From: Enterobacteriaceae bacterium ESL0689
GTDB taxonomy: Bacteria > Pseudomonadota > Gammaproteobacteria > Enterobacterales > Enterobacteriaceae
Direction: 5' to 3'
Length of the DNA stretch: 64,000 bases
Assembly (NCBI GenBank): GCA_029433525.1
Contig: JAQTIF010000001.1
Location: forward strand, 620,001-684,000
Shown here: piece by piece, positions 1 to 7,782 of the stretch
How the letters are laid out: every line of letters starts with the position of its first letter
How positions within the stretch are numbered: the first letter of the stretch is position 1
Notes under the pieces: generated by a model
Told to the model about the DNA's origin: nothing
Databases searched by the model: none
The model's input: the letters and a program-made list of their open reading frames with translations, nothing else
Position numbers and translations under genes: made by a program

Positions 1-1
1 G

Positions 2-211
2 GGTAAGTCCGGATTTCAGCGCTATCGTTGTCAGTCATGCTGTCGTACTTTCCAGACCGATTACGCTTATCGAGCCTGCCACCCCGGCATGAAAGAACAA
101 ATTGTTGACCTTGCTATGAATAATGCCGGTATCCGTGATACCGCAAGGACTCTGCATATCAGCATCAATGCCGTTGTCCGCACTTTAAAAAACCCGCGCC
201 ACGATGTGTAA
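2..211 (+). CDS. insA: InsA-like protein of IS1-family element, copy A (5' partial)
   Basis: This is the C-terminal two thirds of the InsA zinc-finger/helix-turn-helix protein, starting mid-gene at the window edge. The C-x-x-C pair (CQSCC) and the helix-turn-helix region (DTARTLHISINAVVRTL) are visible. InsA alone binds the element ends and represses; after the -1 slip at the A6C run it becomes the InsAB' transposase. The frame ends shortly before the InsB frame. Confidence 0.85.
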   Translation, partial: GKSGFQRYRCQSCCRTFQTDYAYRACHPGMKEQIVDLAMNNAGIRDTARTLHISINAVVRTLKNPRHDV

Positions 212-216
212 CCACA

Positions 217-630
217 TTGCCGCTGGATAATCTGCAAATCCAGCTTATCTGTGAAGTGGATGAGATGTGGTCTTTTGCTGGCAGTAAAAAGCAGCAACGC
301 TGGCTGTGGTATGCGTGGGAGCCTCGTCTCAAACGTATTATTGCGCCTACTTTTGGGCGCAGGAGCAAAAAGACACTGCGCAGGTTACTGAGATTATTAT
401 CAGGTTTTCATGTCGCCTTCTGGTGTACCGATAACTTCAGCGCATATGACATACTGCCGGATAAAAAACATATCAGGGGTAAGCTTTACACGCAGCGGAT
501 TGAACGGGAAAACCTGAATCTGCGTAACCGCTTAAAGCGACAGAATCGTAAGACACTGGGGTACTCAAAATCTTTTGAGATGCATGACAGGATCATCGGT
601 ACTTTTATTGAGCGCGAATATTATGTTTGA
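217..630 (+). CDS. insB: InsB-like transposase domain of IS1-family element, copy A
   Basis: This is the catalytic InsB domain (DDE type) of the IS1 family. The landmarks are DEMWSFAGSKKQQRWLWYAW, CTDNFSAYD and the C-terminal RIERENLNLRNRLKRQNRKT. Reading upstream from the TTG at 217, the frame stays open through the A6C run, so the protein is most likely made as a frameshifted InsA-InsB fusion and not from its own start. No internal stop is visible. Confidence 0.88.
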   Translation: MPLDNLQIQLICEVDEMWSFAGSKKQQRWLWYAWEPRLKRIIAPTFGRRSKKTLRRLLRLLSGFHVAFWCTDNFSAYDILPDKKHIRGKLYTQRIERENLNLRNRLKRQNRKTLGYSKSFEMHDRIIGTFIEREYYV

Positions 631-659
631 GACAATATAAACATATTGAATACACCACC

Positions 660-2230
660 ATCAATCAGGTCAAAGTTCTCCGGCGCCTGATCCAGCGTCA
701 CAAATCCCAGTTCGCCCAGCGCATACTGCGCCACTTTCTGCACACTGGTCGCCGCTAACCAGCCCCCTTCCTGACGTATCTGAAAATAAGCCGCATCACG
801 GTTATCCGGCAGTATCTTTCCCTGCGCATCCGCACCCGGCACTTTCGTCAGGGTCACCACGCCCGATGTCCGGGTTTTCCGGCTACCCGCAACCATTCCC
901 TGCTCGCCCTCTTCATACAGCGGCGCTTCTCTTTACCAGGTCAGGTATACCGGCGTATCCACGCCCACCCCGTCGGGGTTAGTGAGGAACTTTTCCATAT
1001 CATCCATGCTCAGGCACTCGATATGCACCTGATAACGCGAAAGTTTGCCGTTTTCTTCCGGAAGCTGATAAAAAACCATATGCCCGAGACCGTCTCCAGC
1101 ACTGACCGGGACAGGTTGCGGCGGTACACACACGGTATTAAATCCCTGTTCACTCCCCGGTGTCGCTGGTGAAACCGGGGTCAGGCTGTCACCGTCTGAT
1201 ACCACCCACACCCGGTCGCCCTTTTTCAGTTTGTCCTTATCGCGACCGAGGGTCACCAGACTGAATGTCCGCGCCTCTTCATTCGGGTTCCCGCCCGGAC
1301 GGGTAACCTGCTGTGCAGTATTGCCAGGTTCGTAAGAGAGCGGAAAACCTGCCGCCAGTTTGCCCGCTTTGTTATTCTGCAGTACGTCATCACGACTCAG
1401 ATAGTATGCCCAGTCCGTCCGTGAGGTACAGTTCACCACACCTTCCGGCTGAGCGGTACAGGCAGGTGCGCATTTTGCCCACCATGACGGAACAGGAACA
1501 GAATCCATTGCTTTCAGACTTCCCCGGTCTGACACCGTCCAGACTCTGGTTCCCGCCGGGAGTTCCTCTCCTTCTGCATTTCTCACCGCGGCTTTCAGCG
1601 TCACTTCGCTAAACTGGCGCTGGTCCCTGCTGCGGCTCACTGTATTGTCACTCAGCGTGACAGGGGTATCCTGTTCCAGTTTTCCCGCCACCCGCTTTGC
1701 CTGCACATCATCCGCACTGAGGTAATAACGCTGGACTCCCGCCACTTTTCTGTCTGAACTGCCGCCCGGCTGTTTATAAGCACTGTACGGTGCCAGGTGC
1801 ATATACAGTGTGTAAAACGTCAGCCCGCTTGCTGTACTCTCTCCCGGCTGGAGATAGTGTTTTATCAGCACAAAGGAGTCTGAAAGCAGCAGTTTTTCAT
1901 TACGCCAGTCAATCCCGGCACGTTCATAGCTCTCACATATCCGCCAGGCAACAATCTCACCATCCGCCATACAGCGAATAAACTGCTCGCCCTTATAAAG
2001 CTCACGGCAGTATTTACGCTCCTCTTCGCTGTCCGTGCTCAGGGCACACCAGGGCACCGTCGCATTGGTGATGTGAATACCCCCGTGCCACATCCCCTGA
2101 CAGCCCACCAGATACAGGCCTGAGCTTTCCCCGGCGAGTACCGCCAGCAGCTCTTCCGCTGAGGAAAAGGGATGGCCGTTTTTATTCGCGGGGACGGGAA
2201 GCTGATTCCGGGTATCCTGGCAGTCATAAT
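660..2230 (-). pseudogene. T6SS-associated M23-like protein with SH3-like repeats, frameshifted and IS-interrupted
   Basis: The reading frame moves twice. The natural ATG at 2227 opens a 62-codon frame that is wrong after a few residues; the conserved frame starts around 2205 (NQLPVPANKNGHPF) and runs to a stop at 933. The C-terminal part (VAGSRKTRTSGVVTL to NFDLIDGG) continues in another frame until the IS1-family element at 659. The protein keeps the outline of an M23/LytM peptidase: GMWHGGIHI, then SFVLIKHYL, TLYMHL and RYQVHIE, with Gln where the family usually has the first His of HxH. Between these lie two similar SH3-like inserts (YYLSADDVQ and YYLSRDDVL). Such proteins are found beside VgrG and T6SS genes; that link is inference from family knowledge and the tag/tss neighbours. 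Confidence 0.65.
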
Positions 2231-2640
2231 GGACTCTCCCTTTTATTCACTGTTCCATCCGCTGGCTGGCACCAGATAGCCTGATGTCTTTATGATGAAA
2301 TTACCGGCGGAATCGTGTTTAATTTTGACCATCGTATTACGGGTGTGGTAAGTGTCAAGACATCACCCGTGGTTAATTTAAGCGACCTGTTTTTCCCGTT
2401 CCGGATTTAATGTCACCGCGCCTTCCGGCTGTCAGTTTCGTGTCCTTCCTGACCTGCTCTCTCTTCAGTTGTTTATTCTCTTTCTGGCTCTGTTTCAGAG
2501 CTGCTTTATCTTCCGGTGCGGAAGTCTGTAAAAAAGTCTGCTAAATAACTTCGCAAAATAGTAGATCACTTTGAGGGTACTCAGTCCGGATTTTGCGATC
2601 TGATTAATCGCCAGACATCACAAATCACCAGCCGGACTGA
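2231..2640. other. Non-coding stretch between island remnants
   Basis: No intact gene is seen. On the minus strand a short open tail (about 2243-2332, MVKIKHDSAGNFIIKTSGYL, ending in TAA just upstream of the M23-like gene) has normal-looking codons. It could be the last codons of a lost upstream gene such as a VgrG, but I cannot assign it. The rest looks like eroded sequence. Confidence 0.4.
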
Positions 2641-2643
2641 GCG

Positions 2644-2777
2644 ATGCCGATCATAGCAGCTATTTCTCCTGAAGAACGACGCCTTATGCGGCTTGAAAAA
2701 ACAAAATACCCGATAAGTGATGATCAGGTTCGCTACAGATTATTCTGGTTATTACAGCGCCTGAGTGGCTTACGATG
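2644..2777 (+). pseudogene. IS630-family-like transposase N-terminal fragment
   Basis: A 44-codon frame begins MPIIAAISPEERRLM, which resembles the opening of IS630-type transposases (MPIIAPI..ERRLM). It then loses similarity and stops at 2775. It is far too short to act. Assignment rests on about 15 residues. Confidence 0.4.
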
Positions 2778-2859
2778 AGGAACTGTCTGAGCTAACTCCG
2801 GGTAACCAGGCAGCTTACATTAAACAGGGATGACAACTGTCTTGACATTTACCGTACTG

Positions 2860-2952
2860 GGTTTTTATCTATTTAGTACACTGAATGAAACCTGTGAAAT
2901 CACGGAGCGCTGGCTGAGAGAATATAACAGCAAACGCTCCCCCAAATTATAG
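2860..2952 (+). pseudogene. IS3-family OrfB C-terminal fragment
   Basis: The frame contains STLNETCEITERWLREYNSK and ends KRSPKL-stop. This matches the end of the integrase-like OrfB of IS3-family elements (usually LNEVREITERWLREYNxERPHESL). Everything upstream of it is lost. It is one of several insertion-sequence scraps in this 900-bp stretch. Confidence 0.6.
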
Positions 2953-3000
2953 GGTACTAAAATCGGTATATTTACCATAACCGCTGCCATTTTTAGCCTT

Positions 3001-3146
3001 AGAGCCTATCCCATTAGGCTATTTTACTTGCCATTTTGTCCCTGGGCAGTGCTCGAAATCCTCACGTACTCCGTGTACGCTGCGGTTTCTGCGCGCTGTC
3101 CGTGTCCAAACTGGCTGCGCCAATAACGCCTAATGGGATAGGCTCT
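3001..3146. repeat. Dispersed palindromic repeat, member 1
   Basis: A 146-bp unit bounded by perfect 19-bp inverted repeats: AGAGCCTATCCCATTAGGC at 3001-3019 and its complement at 3128-3146. The core carries CTCACGTACTCCGTGTACG and CTGCGGTTTCTGCGCGCTGT. Related, more decayed units sit at 20878-20943, 32571-32699 and 62430-62555. It lies 5 bp beyond the tagA stop codon and could act as a 3' structure of that transcript. It has no coding potential. Confidence 0.75.
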
Positions 3147-3151
3147 TATTG

Positions 3152-4522
3152 TTACTCTGGATCATTCTGTTTGAGTTCCGCATAGCGGGCGATCAGCTGT
3201 TTCAGATGCACCTCCAGATGCGCCATTGCCACCGCAGGCAAAGGCTCTCCTTCAGGATGTTGTAATAAGGCCCGCAGTTGCTCTTCAGCCGGTATCGATT
3301 GATTAAATGACTGCATCGCGGAAAATACCACGGACTTTAGTTCACTGACCGTTATGTATTTACCTTTCTGCTCATCCAGCCCGTTCAGCCGGTCACTCAG
3401 CTTATATAGCGTCGCCATGCCCTGATGCCAGCCATTAAGCTGTTCTGGCGGTAATGCGGTAGCCTTAAATTTTTGCTGCCACTGCTGTATCAGGGGCTTA
3501 GCCTGCTCTGGCCACAACGCCTGAGCCTGTGCTGTCAGTTTTCGGCTGTAAGTGATATTCCAGTCAGGCGCCAGTTCATTCAGTCGCTCAAGCTGCTGCT
3601 GTGTCTGTACGATCCCGGTTTGTGCTGACGACATCCGCTGACGCAACACATCCAGCTCTGCCGGGGTGAGCGTGGTGGGTAATGGTGCCAGAGAGGCGGC
3701 AAGCTGAGTCTGTAACGGATCGGGCCGGTGAAGATAGTGCCAGCCCCACACGGCTACAACGTTTATCACCAGCATGGTACACATGCCAGCGGTAAAGGTT
3801 TTCCACTTTTTTACCGGCGCGGGCATCGCTTCGGGGGCTTCTACCTTCGCCTGCTGTTCCGGCTGAGCGACATATACCCACTTCATTTCGCTGTCTGGCG
3901 GACGGCTATTCTCCTGCGATCCTCCACTATGGGAGCCGGTGGCACTGGCTGGTAACACGGTGTCCGATTGCGCGACCGATCCGCTGCTGCTGATGTCATC
4001 GCTGTTTTCCAGCCGGATAGCGCTATTGTGCATCAGAGTACGTAAGGCATCGAACTGGATGAGATGTTTATGCTCCAGGCGCTGCAGCACCTCTCCCAGA
4101 CGGGTAAGCAGTTGTTCCGCCTGGTACAGCTGACTGAGATCACTGTAATTCAGCGCCAGCATGCGTATCAGTTGCAGCAGACGCTGACCCAGGCTGCTGA
4201 GGATTTCCATCCGGGCATGTACCTGTCGAGGCCACAGGCTCCCCCACTGGTGGCGTATCTGTGCCTCGAGTATCGCCAGTCCTTCATTAAGACCGAATAA
4301 ACCGGCCAGTTGTGTACGCGCCAGCGTATACCATGCCGCTGTTTGTAGCTCCACGCCGTTCTGCTCAAACAGTGAGAGGCACAGTTTTTCGACATGGTGC
4401 CAGTTGACATCCGGACGTGCCGGATGTGTCAGCTTATTCATTTCATCACGCAGAGCGGCATAATCCGGTAACGTTCTCGGATCGCCGCCGGTTTTGATTT
4501 GACGTGGGGTAATGTGATTCAT
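3152..4522 (-). CDS. tagA: T6SS TssA-like sheath-stopper protein TagA
   Basis: A 456-residue protein with an ImpA-type N-terminal domain (about 10-115), a Ser-rich linker (175-215), one hydrophobic segment at about 243-264 (TAGMCTMLVINVVAVWGWHYL) and a VasL-type C-terminal domain rich in Gln, Leu and Trp. This order matches TagA, the membrane-linked TssA relative that, in E. coli, holds the distal end of the extended T6SS sheath. The gene is open and normal in length. It lies upstream of the M23-like pseudogene and downstream of tssE on the same strand. With most tss genes missing and tssJ broken, it is probably not serving a working secretion system here. The alternative name is VasL-domain TssA-family protein. 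Confidence 0.78.
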   Translation of the reverse strand: MNHITPRQIKTGGDPRTLPDYAALRDEMNKLTHPARPDVNWHHVEKLCLSLFEQNGVELQTAAWYTLARTQLAGLFGLNEGLAILEAQIRHQWGSLWPRQVHARMEILSSLGQRLLQLIRMLALNYSDLSQLYQAEQLLTRLGEVLQRLEHKHLIQFDALRTLMHNSAIRLENSDDISSSGSVAQSDTVLPASATGSHSGGSQENSRPPDSEMKWVYVAQPEQQAKVEAPEAMPAPVKKWKTFTAGMCTMLVINVVAVWGWHYLHRPDPLQTQLAASLAPLPTTLTPAELDVLRQRMSSAQTGIVQTQQQLERLNELAPDWNITYSRKLTAQAQALWPEQAKPLIQQWQQKFKATALPPEQLNGWHQGMATLYKLSDRLNGLDEQKGKYITVSELKSVVFSAMQSFNQSIPAEEQLRALLQHPEGEPLPAVAMAHLEVHLKQLIARYAELKQNDPE

Positions 4523-4621
4523 CAGTCGTTATCCATTTGACGTATAAGGAACGATTAAAAGTTATCGCGGGCGATACAGCGCAATATCGCACGCCCTTTT
4601 ACTGGCATAACTTATCCCGTC

Positions 4622-5077
4622 TTAGAGATGCGTGGTCGTATCAAGATACTGTTGTTGACGGAGATGCCGCAAAAGAACGCGCCCTTCCGGCATAAACTCG
4701 GTGCCGTAGCGCACCAGGCCAATACCCTTAAGCTCCGCGTCAATGGCATAACGCAGTTCACCGGGCATTTGCTGCTCCAGCATGATCACCGTGATTTTAT
4801 TCAGGCGTGGCTCATATTTGAGCAGTACGGACGATAACGTCGCCATCAGCTCATGAGCGGTGCCGGGCATCCCTTGCAGGATTTTACTCATATCCGGTAA
4901 CCCGTAGTCCGGCAGATGCGCTAGAGTGCCAGCGCGACAATTGAGGATCCGCTGCATATTATCCAGTACCGACAGGATAATCTGATTTTCTTCACTCAAC
5001 TGGTGAAGGCTCAGACCACCGGAAAAATGGCCGGTGAGCATCTCATACAGCGAAGGGGATTTGTGAACCTGGGGCAT
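4622..5077 (-). CDS. tssE: T6SS baseplate subunit TssE (gp25-like)
   Basis: A 151-residue protein of the gp25/TssE baseplate family. It has the EENQIILSVLDNMQRILN stretch early, DYGLPDMSKIL in the middle and the YEPRL motif (KYEPRLNKITV) typical of gp25-like wedge proteins. In a working T6SS it joins TssK, TssF and TssG in the baseplate that starts sheath assembly. The start codon ATG at 5077 overlaps the stop of tssJ, so the two were translationally coupled. The length is normal and no damage is visible, but the partner genes tssF/G/K are absent from the window. Confidence 0.85.
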   Translation of the reverse strand: MPQVHKSPSLYEMLTGHFSGGLSLHQLSEENQIILSVLDNMQRILNCRAGTLAHLPDYGLPDMSKILQGMPGTAHELMATLSSVLLKYEPRLNKITVIMLEQQMPGELRYAIDAELKGIGLVRYGTEFMPEGRVLLRHLRQQQYLDTTTHL

Positions 5078-5541
5078 TATTTATCCTTAAGTGGTAATAA
5101 CAGTAGCGGGTTATCCCTGGCTTCGATCACCCGTGTCTTGTCAGAATCGGGGACTTCACGGTCAATCGCTAATTTCCAGCTGTTTTTCTGTGTATCCGGA
5201 TGACGGAACAACCCCACCACCGCTACATAGTGCGCATCGTCTTCCAGAAGCATACTCAGTGACATATCGCCACCGGGCTTGACCACCCTATCACGGGTGG
5301 CAAGTAAATCCGTGCGATCGGTCATCTCTTCTTCATTCAGCAATTGCTGGTAGACTGTTTTATCGAAAGTTTTACGCTCTTTCAATTGATAAACCCGGAT
5401 AACCAGCGGCTCTGACAGGGTGTTGTTCTCGCGCACGTCGGTTCCCCTGTGTAGGGGTCTGTTGATATTTAACCATCTGTTCAATGGCTTCCGGCTTAAA
5501 CTCAGGAGAAAAATGGCGTTGAGTTTTTTAGGTTGAATCAT
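5077..5541 (-). pseudogene. tssJ: T6SS lipoprotein TssJ lacking its signal peptide and lipobox
   Basis: From about residue 38 onward the protein matches TssJ, the outer-membrane lipoprotein of the T6SS membrane complex: LVIRVYQLKERKTFDK, GGDMSLSMLLEDDAHYVAVVGLFR and the C-terminal NPLLLLPLKDK. The first 37 or so residues (MIQPKKLNAIFLLSLSRKPL...) have no Cys and no lipobox, so the product could not be lipidated or anchored. On the same strand, one frame over, this 5' stretch reads like the start of an IS3-family OrfA, which suggests an insertion-sequence remnant replaced the true 5' end. I therefore call it a pseudogene although the frame is open. Confidence 0.7.
5440..5527 (-). pseudogene. 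IS3-family OrfA N-terminal fragment fused to tssJ
   Basis: In a frame offset from tssJ the minus strand reads KTQRHFSPEFKPEAIEQMVK and on to YQQTPTQGN. RHFSPEFK.EA is the usual opening of IS3-family OrfA (HTH_Tnp_1). A stop lies just before it and no start codon is seen. It overlaps the aberrant N-terminal codons of tssJ. Confidence 0.5.
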
Positions 5542-6155
5542 GATCAGTGATCTCAGTTTCTATTGTTATATTAACAGGCTATTGAGGTGTTCGAAATAAC
5601 TGATCCACGACAAAAATAGACTCAAGTCAAAAATAAGAGACTCAGGAAGGTATCCCTATATTTTTTATAACACAGACTTTTTTCATCAGGATAATATTAT
5701 TTCTGTGCGGGCATCGTTATTTAATAATCCATATTGGGAACGACAGCAGTAGATGTTAATAATTAATTAGTTTTATGAAAAATATTTCGCGATTGTTAAA
5801 ATATCGTGGAAATTATCGATAATCGGTAAAAATTTCTGTCACCTGTAGCAAACAGTCGGATAAATGGCACAGCCTGACACAAAAAATAAAACAGTGATCA
5901 ATTATCATTATTTGTCGGTGAATAGAATGACTCGGCTGGGTGTTTGGCCGATTACCACGATGACTGAAAGTCGTCTGGCGGCGTATCTCTCCGCACTGCC
6001 AGTGGTGGAGAGCGTAAAACATTATTACCTTGTTATTTCTTGATAATTATTCTACTATAATATTGGTGAATGCTGATATTTTTTTAATTCTTTTGACATT
6101 CTGTCAAAAGATGACATAACTTTATAATCATCATTTATTACGATTAGGGTGTATT
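5542..6155. other. AT-rich intergenic region at the island edge
   Basis: No gene is recognised. A 38-codon plus-strand frame (MTRLGVWPITTMTESRLAAY..., about 5927-6043) has plausible codons and could be the tail of a lost gene, but nothing identifies it. The last 100 bp are very AT-rich and probably hold the promoter of the downstream small secreted protein. Confidence 0.4.
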
Positions 6156-6431
6156 ATGAAAAAGTTGCTGTTTTTATCTCTCGCTGCTATGTCATTTTCT
6201 TCTTTTGCATCACCGTCTTGCGATCAATATTTTAAGTCGATGGAAGGTTATCTTGAGCAAATAAAATCATCGCCGGAAACAAGTGCGCAATACGATGCGG
6301 TGAAAGGGCAGTATGACCAGGCAAAAAAACAGCTCGCTTCATTGCCTGAAGCCCAGCAGGAAGAAGCCTGCAAACAGGGGCTTAATGTTCTGAAAATGGC
6401 TGAAGAGCAAATAAAGAAAATGAAGCCGTAA
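6156..6431 (+). CDS. Small secreted DUF5339-type protein
   Basis: A 91-residue protein with a clear Sec signal peptide (MKKLLFLSLAAMSFSSFASP, cleavage after about residue 18). The mature part is helical and Lys/Gln-rich with two Cys (PSCDQYF and EEACKQGL) that could form one disulfide. The pattern of C-D-x-Y-F near the N-terminus and QLASLPEAQQEEACKQGL resembles the DUF5339 family of short periplasmic proteins, whose function is unknown. It stands alone, and an imperfect hairpin follows at 6448-6478. No functional link to the T6SS remnant or to flagella is evident. Confidence 0.65.
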   Translation: MKKLLFLSLAAMSFSSFASPSCDQYFKSMEGYLEQIKSSPETSAQYDAVKGQYDQAKKQLASLPEAQQEEACKQGLNVLKMAEEQIKKMKP

Positions 6432-6447
6432 TAAATTATCGCTTTTA

Positions 6448-6478
6448 CCCACGAAATCCTGATTGCTGATTTCGTGGG
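6448..6478 (+). terminator. Hairpin after the DUF5339-type gene
   Basis: An 11-bp inverted repeat, CCCACGAAATC/GATTTCGTGGG, lies 17 bp beyond the stop codon. The U-run after it is weak, so termination is likely but not certain. Confidence 0.5.
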
Positions 6479-6550
6479 GATTCACAATCCTGCCTGTCTG
6501 ACTACCATCACGAAAACCGATGATGATAACCTGTCGGTTCAGCAGACGGG

Positions 6551-6723
6551 GGCTTTGTTGAATAAATAGATATTATGCTGAGTGCCTACAAAAACATCGG
6601 TCTTCCTCGACGTAAAATCAGTAGGTTAAGATCAGGGTCGGAAGCTTCTCGCAGTAGAGACCAGCATTTCTGACCGAAACAGGCGTGATAAAACAGCATG
6701 ATTCCCTATTATTCAACAAAGCC
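6551..6723. mobile_element. 173-bp MITE with IS903/IS5-type termini
   Basis: The ends are GGCTTTGTTGAATAA and TTATTCAACAAAGCC, the terminal inverted repeat of IS903-group (IS5 family) elements. A perfect 9-bp direct repeat GCAGACGGG flanks it at 6542-6550 and 6724-6732, the duplication size expected for IS903. The interior is 173 bp long in total and holds no transposase, so this is a non-autonomous miniature element that would need a transposase in trans. Confidence 0.88.
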
Positions 6724-6764
6724 GCAGACGGGTTAACCGTCAATCGCCTTAACAGCACAAGCCG

Positions 6765-7199
6765 TTAAACACCGATTTTTCGCCCCAACAGACTCCCTGT
6801 TCGCGACTGACCATCCGGGCCATAAAGCGATTTGTTATTTTTATTCAGGATCGCCAGCGCTTTATCATTATGGTCAATTTGCTGATTAAGCAACATCCCG
6901 TTATGCTGATTTTTCTCCCGTAATACCCGGGTCAATTTCTGAACCTGTTGCCAGCGATCTGCCAGCATGGTCTGGCCAGCATAAGGGGCCTGGTGCCCGA
7001 TAGCCTGTTCGGCAGCAGGACGTTGCTGCTCCAGCCAGGCGACCGTCGCCAGTTGCTGATTTTTGTTTTCGGTAACCCGCTGCAGTGCAACACCGGGAAG
7101 ACGTCCGGAACATAACAGGTGATACTCTTCATCCAGCACGTTATCCAGCGTCAACAGTGTTTCCAGTAATTTATCCAGCAGTTGTGCCAGTTTCTTCAT
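6765..7199 (-). CDS. flgN: Flagellar export chaperone FlgN
   Basis: A 144-residue, mostly helical cytoplasmic protein (E. coli FlgN is 138). FlgN is the export chaperone for the hook-filament junction proteins FlgK and FlgL. The opening (MKKLAQLLDKLLETLLTLDNVLDEE) and the ending GxSLYGPDGQ are typical of the family. It lies directly downstream of flgM on the same strand with a 9-bp gap, the conserved flgMN pairing. Confidence 0.9.
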   Translation of the reverse strand: MKKLAQLLDKLLETLLTLDNVLDEEYHLLCSGRLPGVALQRVTENKNQQLATVAWLEQQRPAAEQAIGHQAPYAGQTMLADRWQQVQKLTRVLREKNQHNGMLLNQQIDHNDKALAILNKNNKSLYGPDGQSRTGSLLGRKIGV

Positions 7200-7208
7200 A
7201 ATAATGAC

Positions 7209-7547
7209 TTACCCTTTGCAACTTTTTACGCTACTGTCGGTTGCAGCAGAGAGCCATTGTGTATCACGTTGCGTTTCCTGCAGCAGGGCGTCGGCAATCC
7301 TGCCGGTATCCATCTGTAATTCACCCTGACGGATAGCCTGTTTAATTGTCTCTACCCGGTTCATATCGATATCCTGGGAACCGGGCTGCATCAGGTGTGC
7401 CTGAGCATCACTTAATTGCACCTGAGTCGCGCTGACAGGTGGCTGTTTAACGCTGGGCTTATGCGCTTTCAGGGAAATGTCTATGGGGTTTTCGCGTGGT
7501 TGTACCGCAGAAACCGACGGTAATCGTTGGGTGCGTTCAATACTCAT
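7209..7547 (-). CDS. flgM: Anti-sigma-28 factor FlgM, with C-terminal extension
   Basis: FlgM binds FliA (sigma28) and is exported once the hook is complete, releasing late-gene transcription. This protein begins MSIERTQRLPSVSAVQ and has the conserved block LSDAQAHLMQPGSQDIDMNR followed by GELQMDTGRIADALLQE. It is 112 residues, whereas E. coli FlgM has 97. The extra part is a tail (DTQWLSAATDSSVKSCKG) that ends in an unusual Cys-Lys-Gly. The C-terminal half is the part that contacts FliA, so the tail may be neutral or may reflect a late frameshift. It has its own sigma28-type promoter at 7749-7775 and is followed by flgN. Confidence 0.92.
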   Translation of the reverse strand: MSIERTQRLPSVSAVQPRENPIDISLKAHKPSVKQPPVSATQVQLSDAQAHLMQPGSQDIDMNRVETIKQAIRQGELQMDTGRIADALLQETQRDTQWLSAATDSSVKSCKG

Positions 7548-7748
7548 ATTGCCTCTTCGTTTACGTCTTTACCGTGCGGGTAAAACGTCTGTCGATAATG
7601 AGAATGGGGTCATTTCATGACCAGTCAAAAGTCATGTTTGCCCAGCATAATCCAGGCGACGATATGTGGTCTACGGGCACCAGGCATCCTGCAGAAGGTA
7701 TCGTTACCGTTTCAGTCGGGAGAATTATCGGGGCTATATGCCTTTCTT

Positions 7749-7775
7749 TTATCGGCAGGGTAAGCAGAAACTTCA
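7749..7775 (-). promoter_or_regulatory. Sigma28 (FliA) promoter of flgM
   Basis: On the minus strand the sequence TGAAGTTT, 11 bases, GCCGATAA matches the enteric FliA consensus TAAAGTTT-N11-GCCGATAA with one mismatch. It lies just past the flgA stop codon and about 200 bp before flgM, giving the class 3 autoregulatory loop for the anti-sigma factor. Confidence 0.8.
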
Positions 7776-7782
7776 TATTTTT

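Larger units (their letters stand above)
1..659 (+). mobile_element. IS1-family element, copy A, cut by window start
   Basis: This is the 3' part of an IS1-family insertion sequence. It holds the end of the InsA frame and the whole InsB frame, and it is nearly identical to the complete copy at 59200-59983, so about 125 bp lie outside the window. The right end reads TTGAATACACCACC, comparable with the right ends of the other copies. It has inserted into the M23-like gene on the minus strand, whose codons resume at about 660. The InsA/InsB overlap carries the A6C slippery run (TTTAAAAAAC, 184-193) used for -1 frameshifting in IS1. The element is divergent from classical E. coli IS1. Confidence 0.93.

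Noticed and set aside
5813-6022. Minus-strand 69-codon open frame in the gap before the DUF5339-type gene
   Set aside because: No ribosome binding site, no recognisable motif and a biased composition; the overlapping plus-strand scrap is no better.
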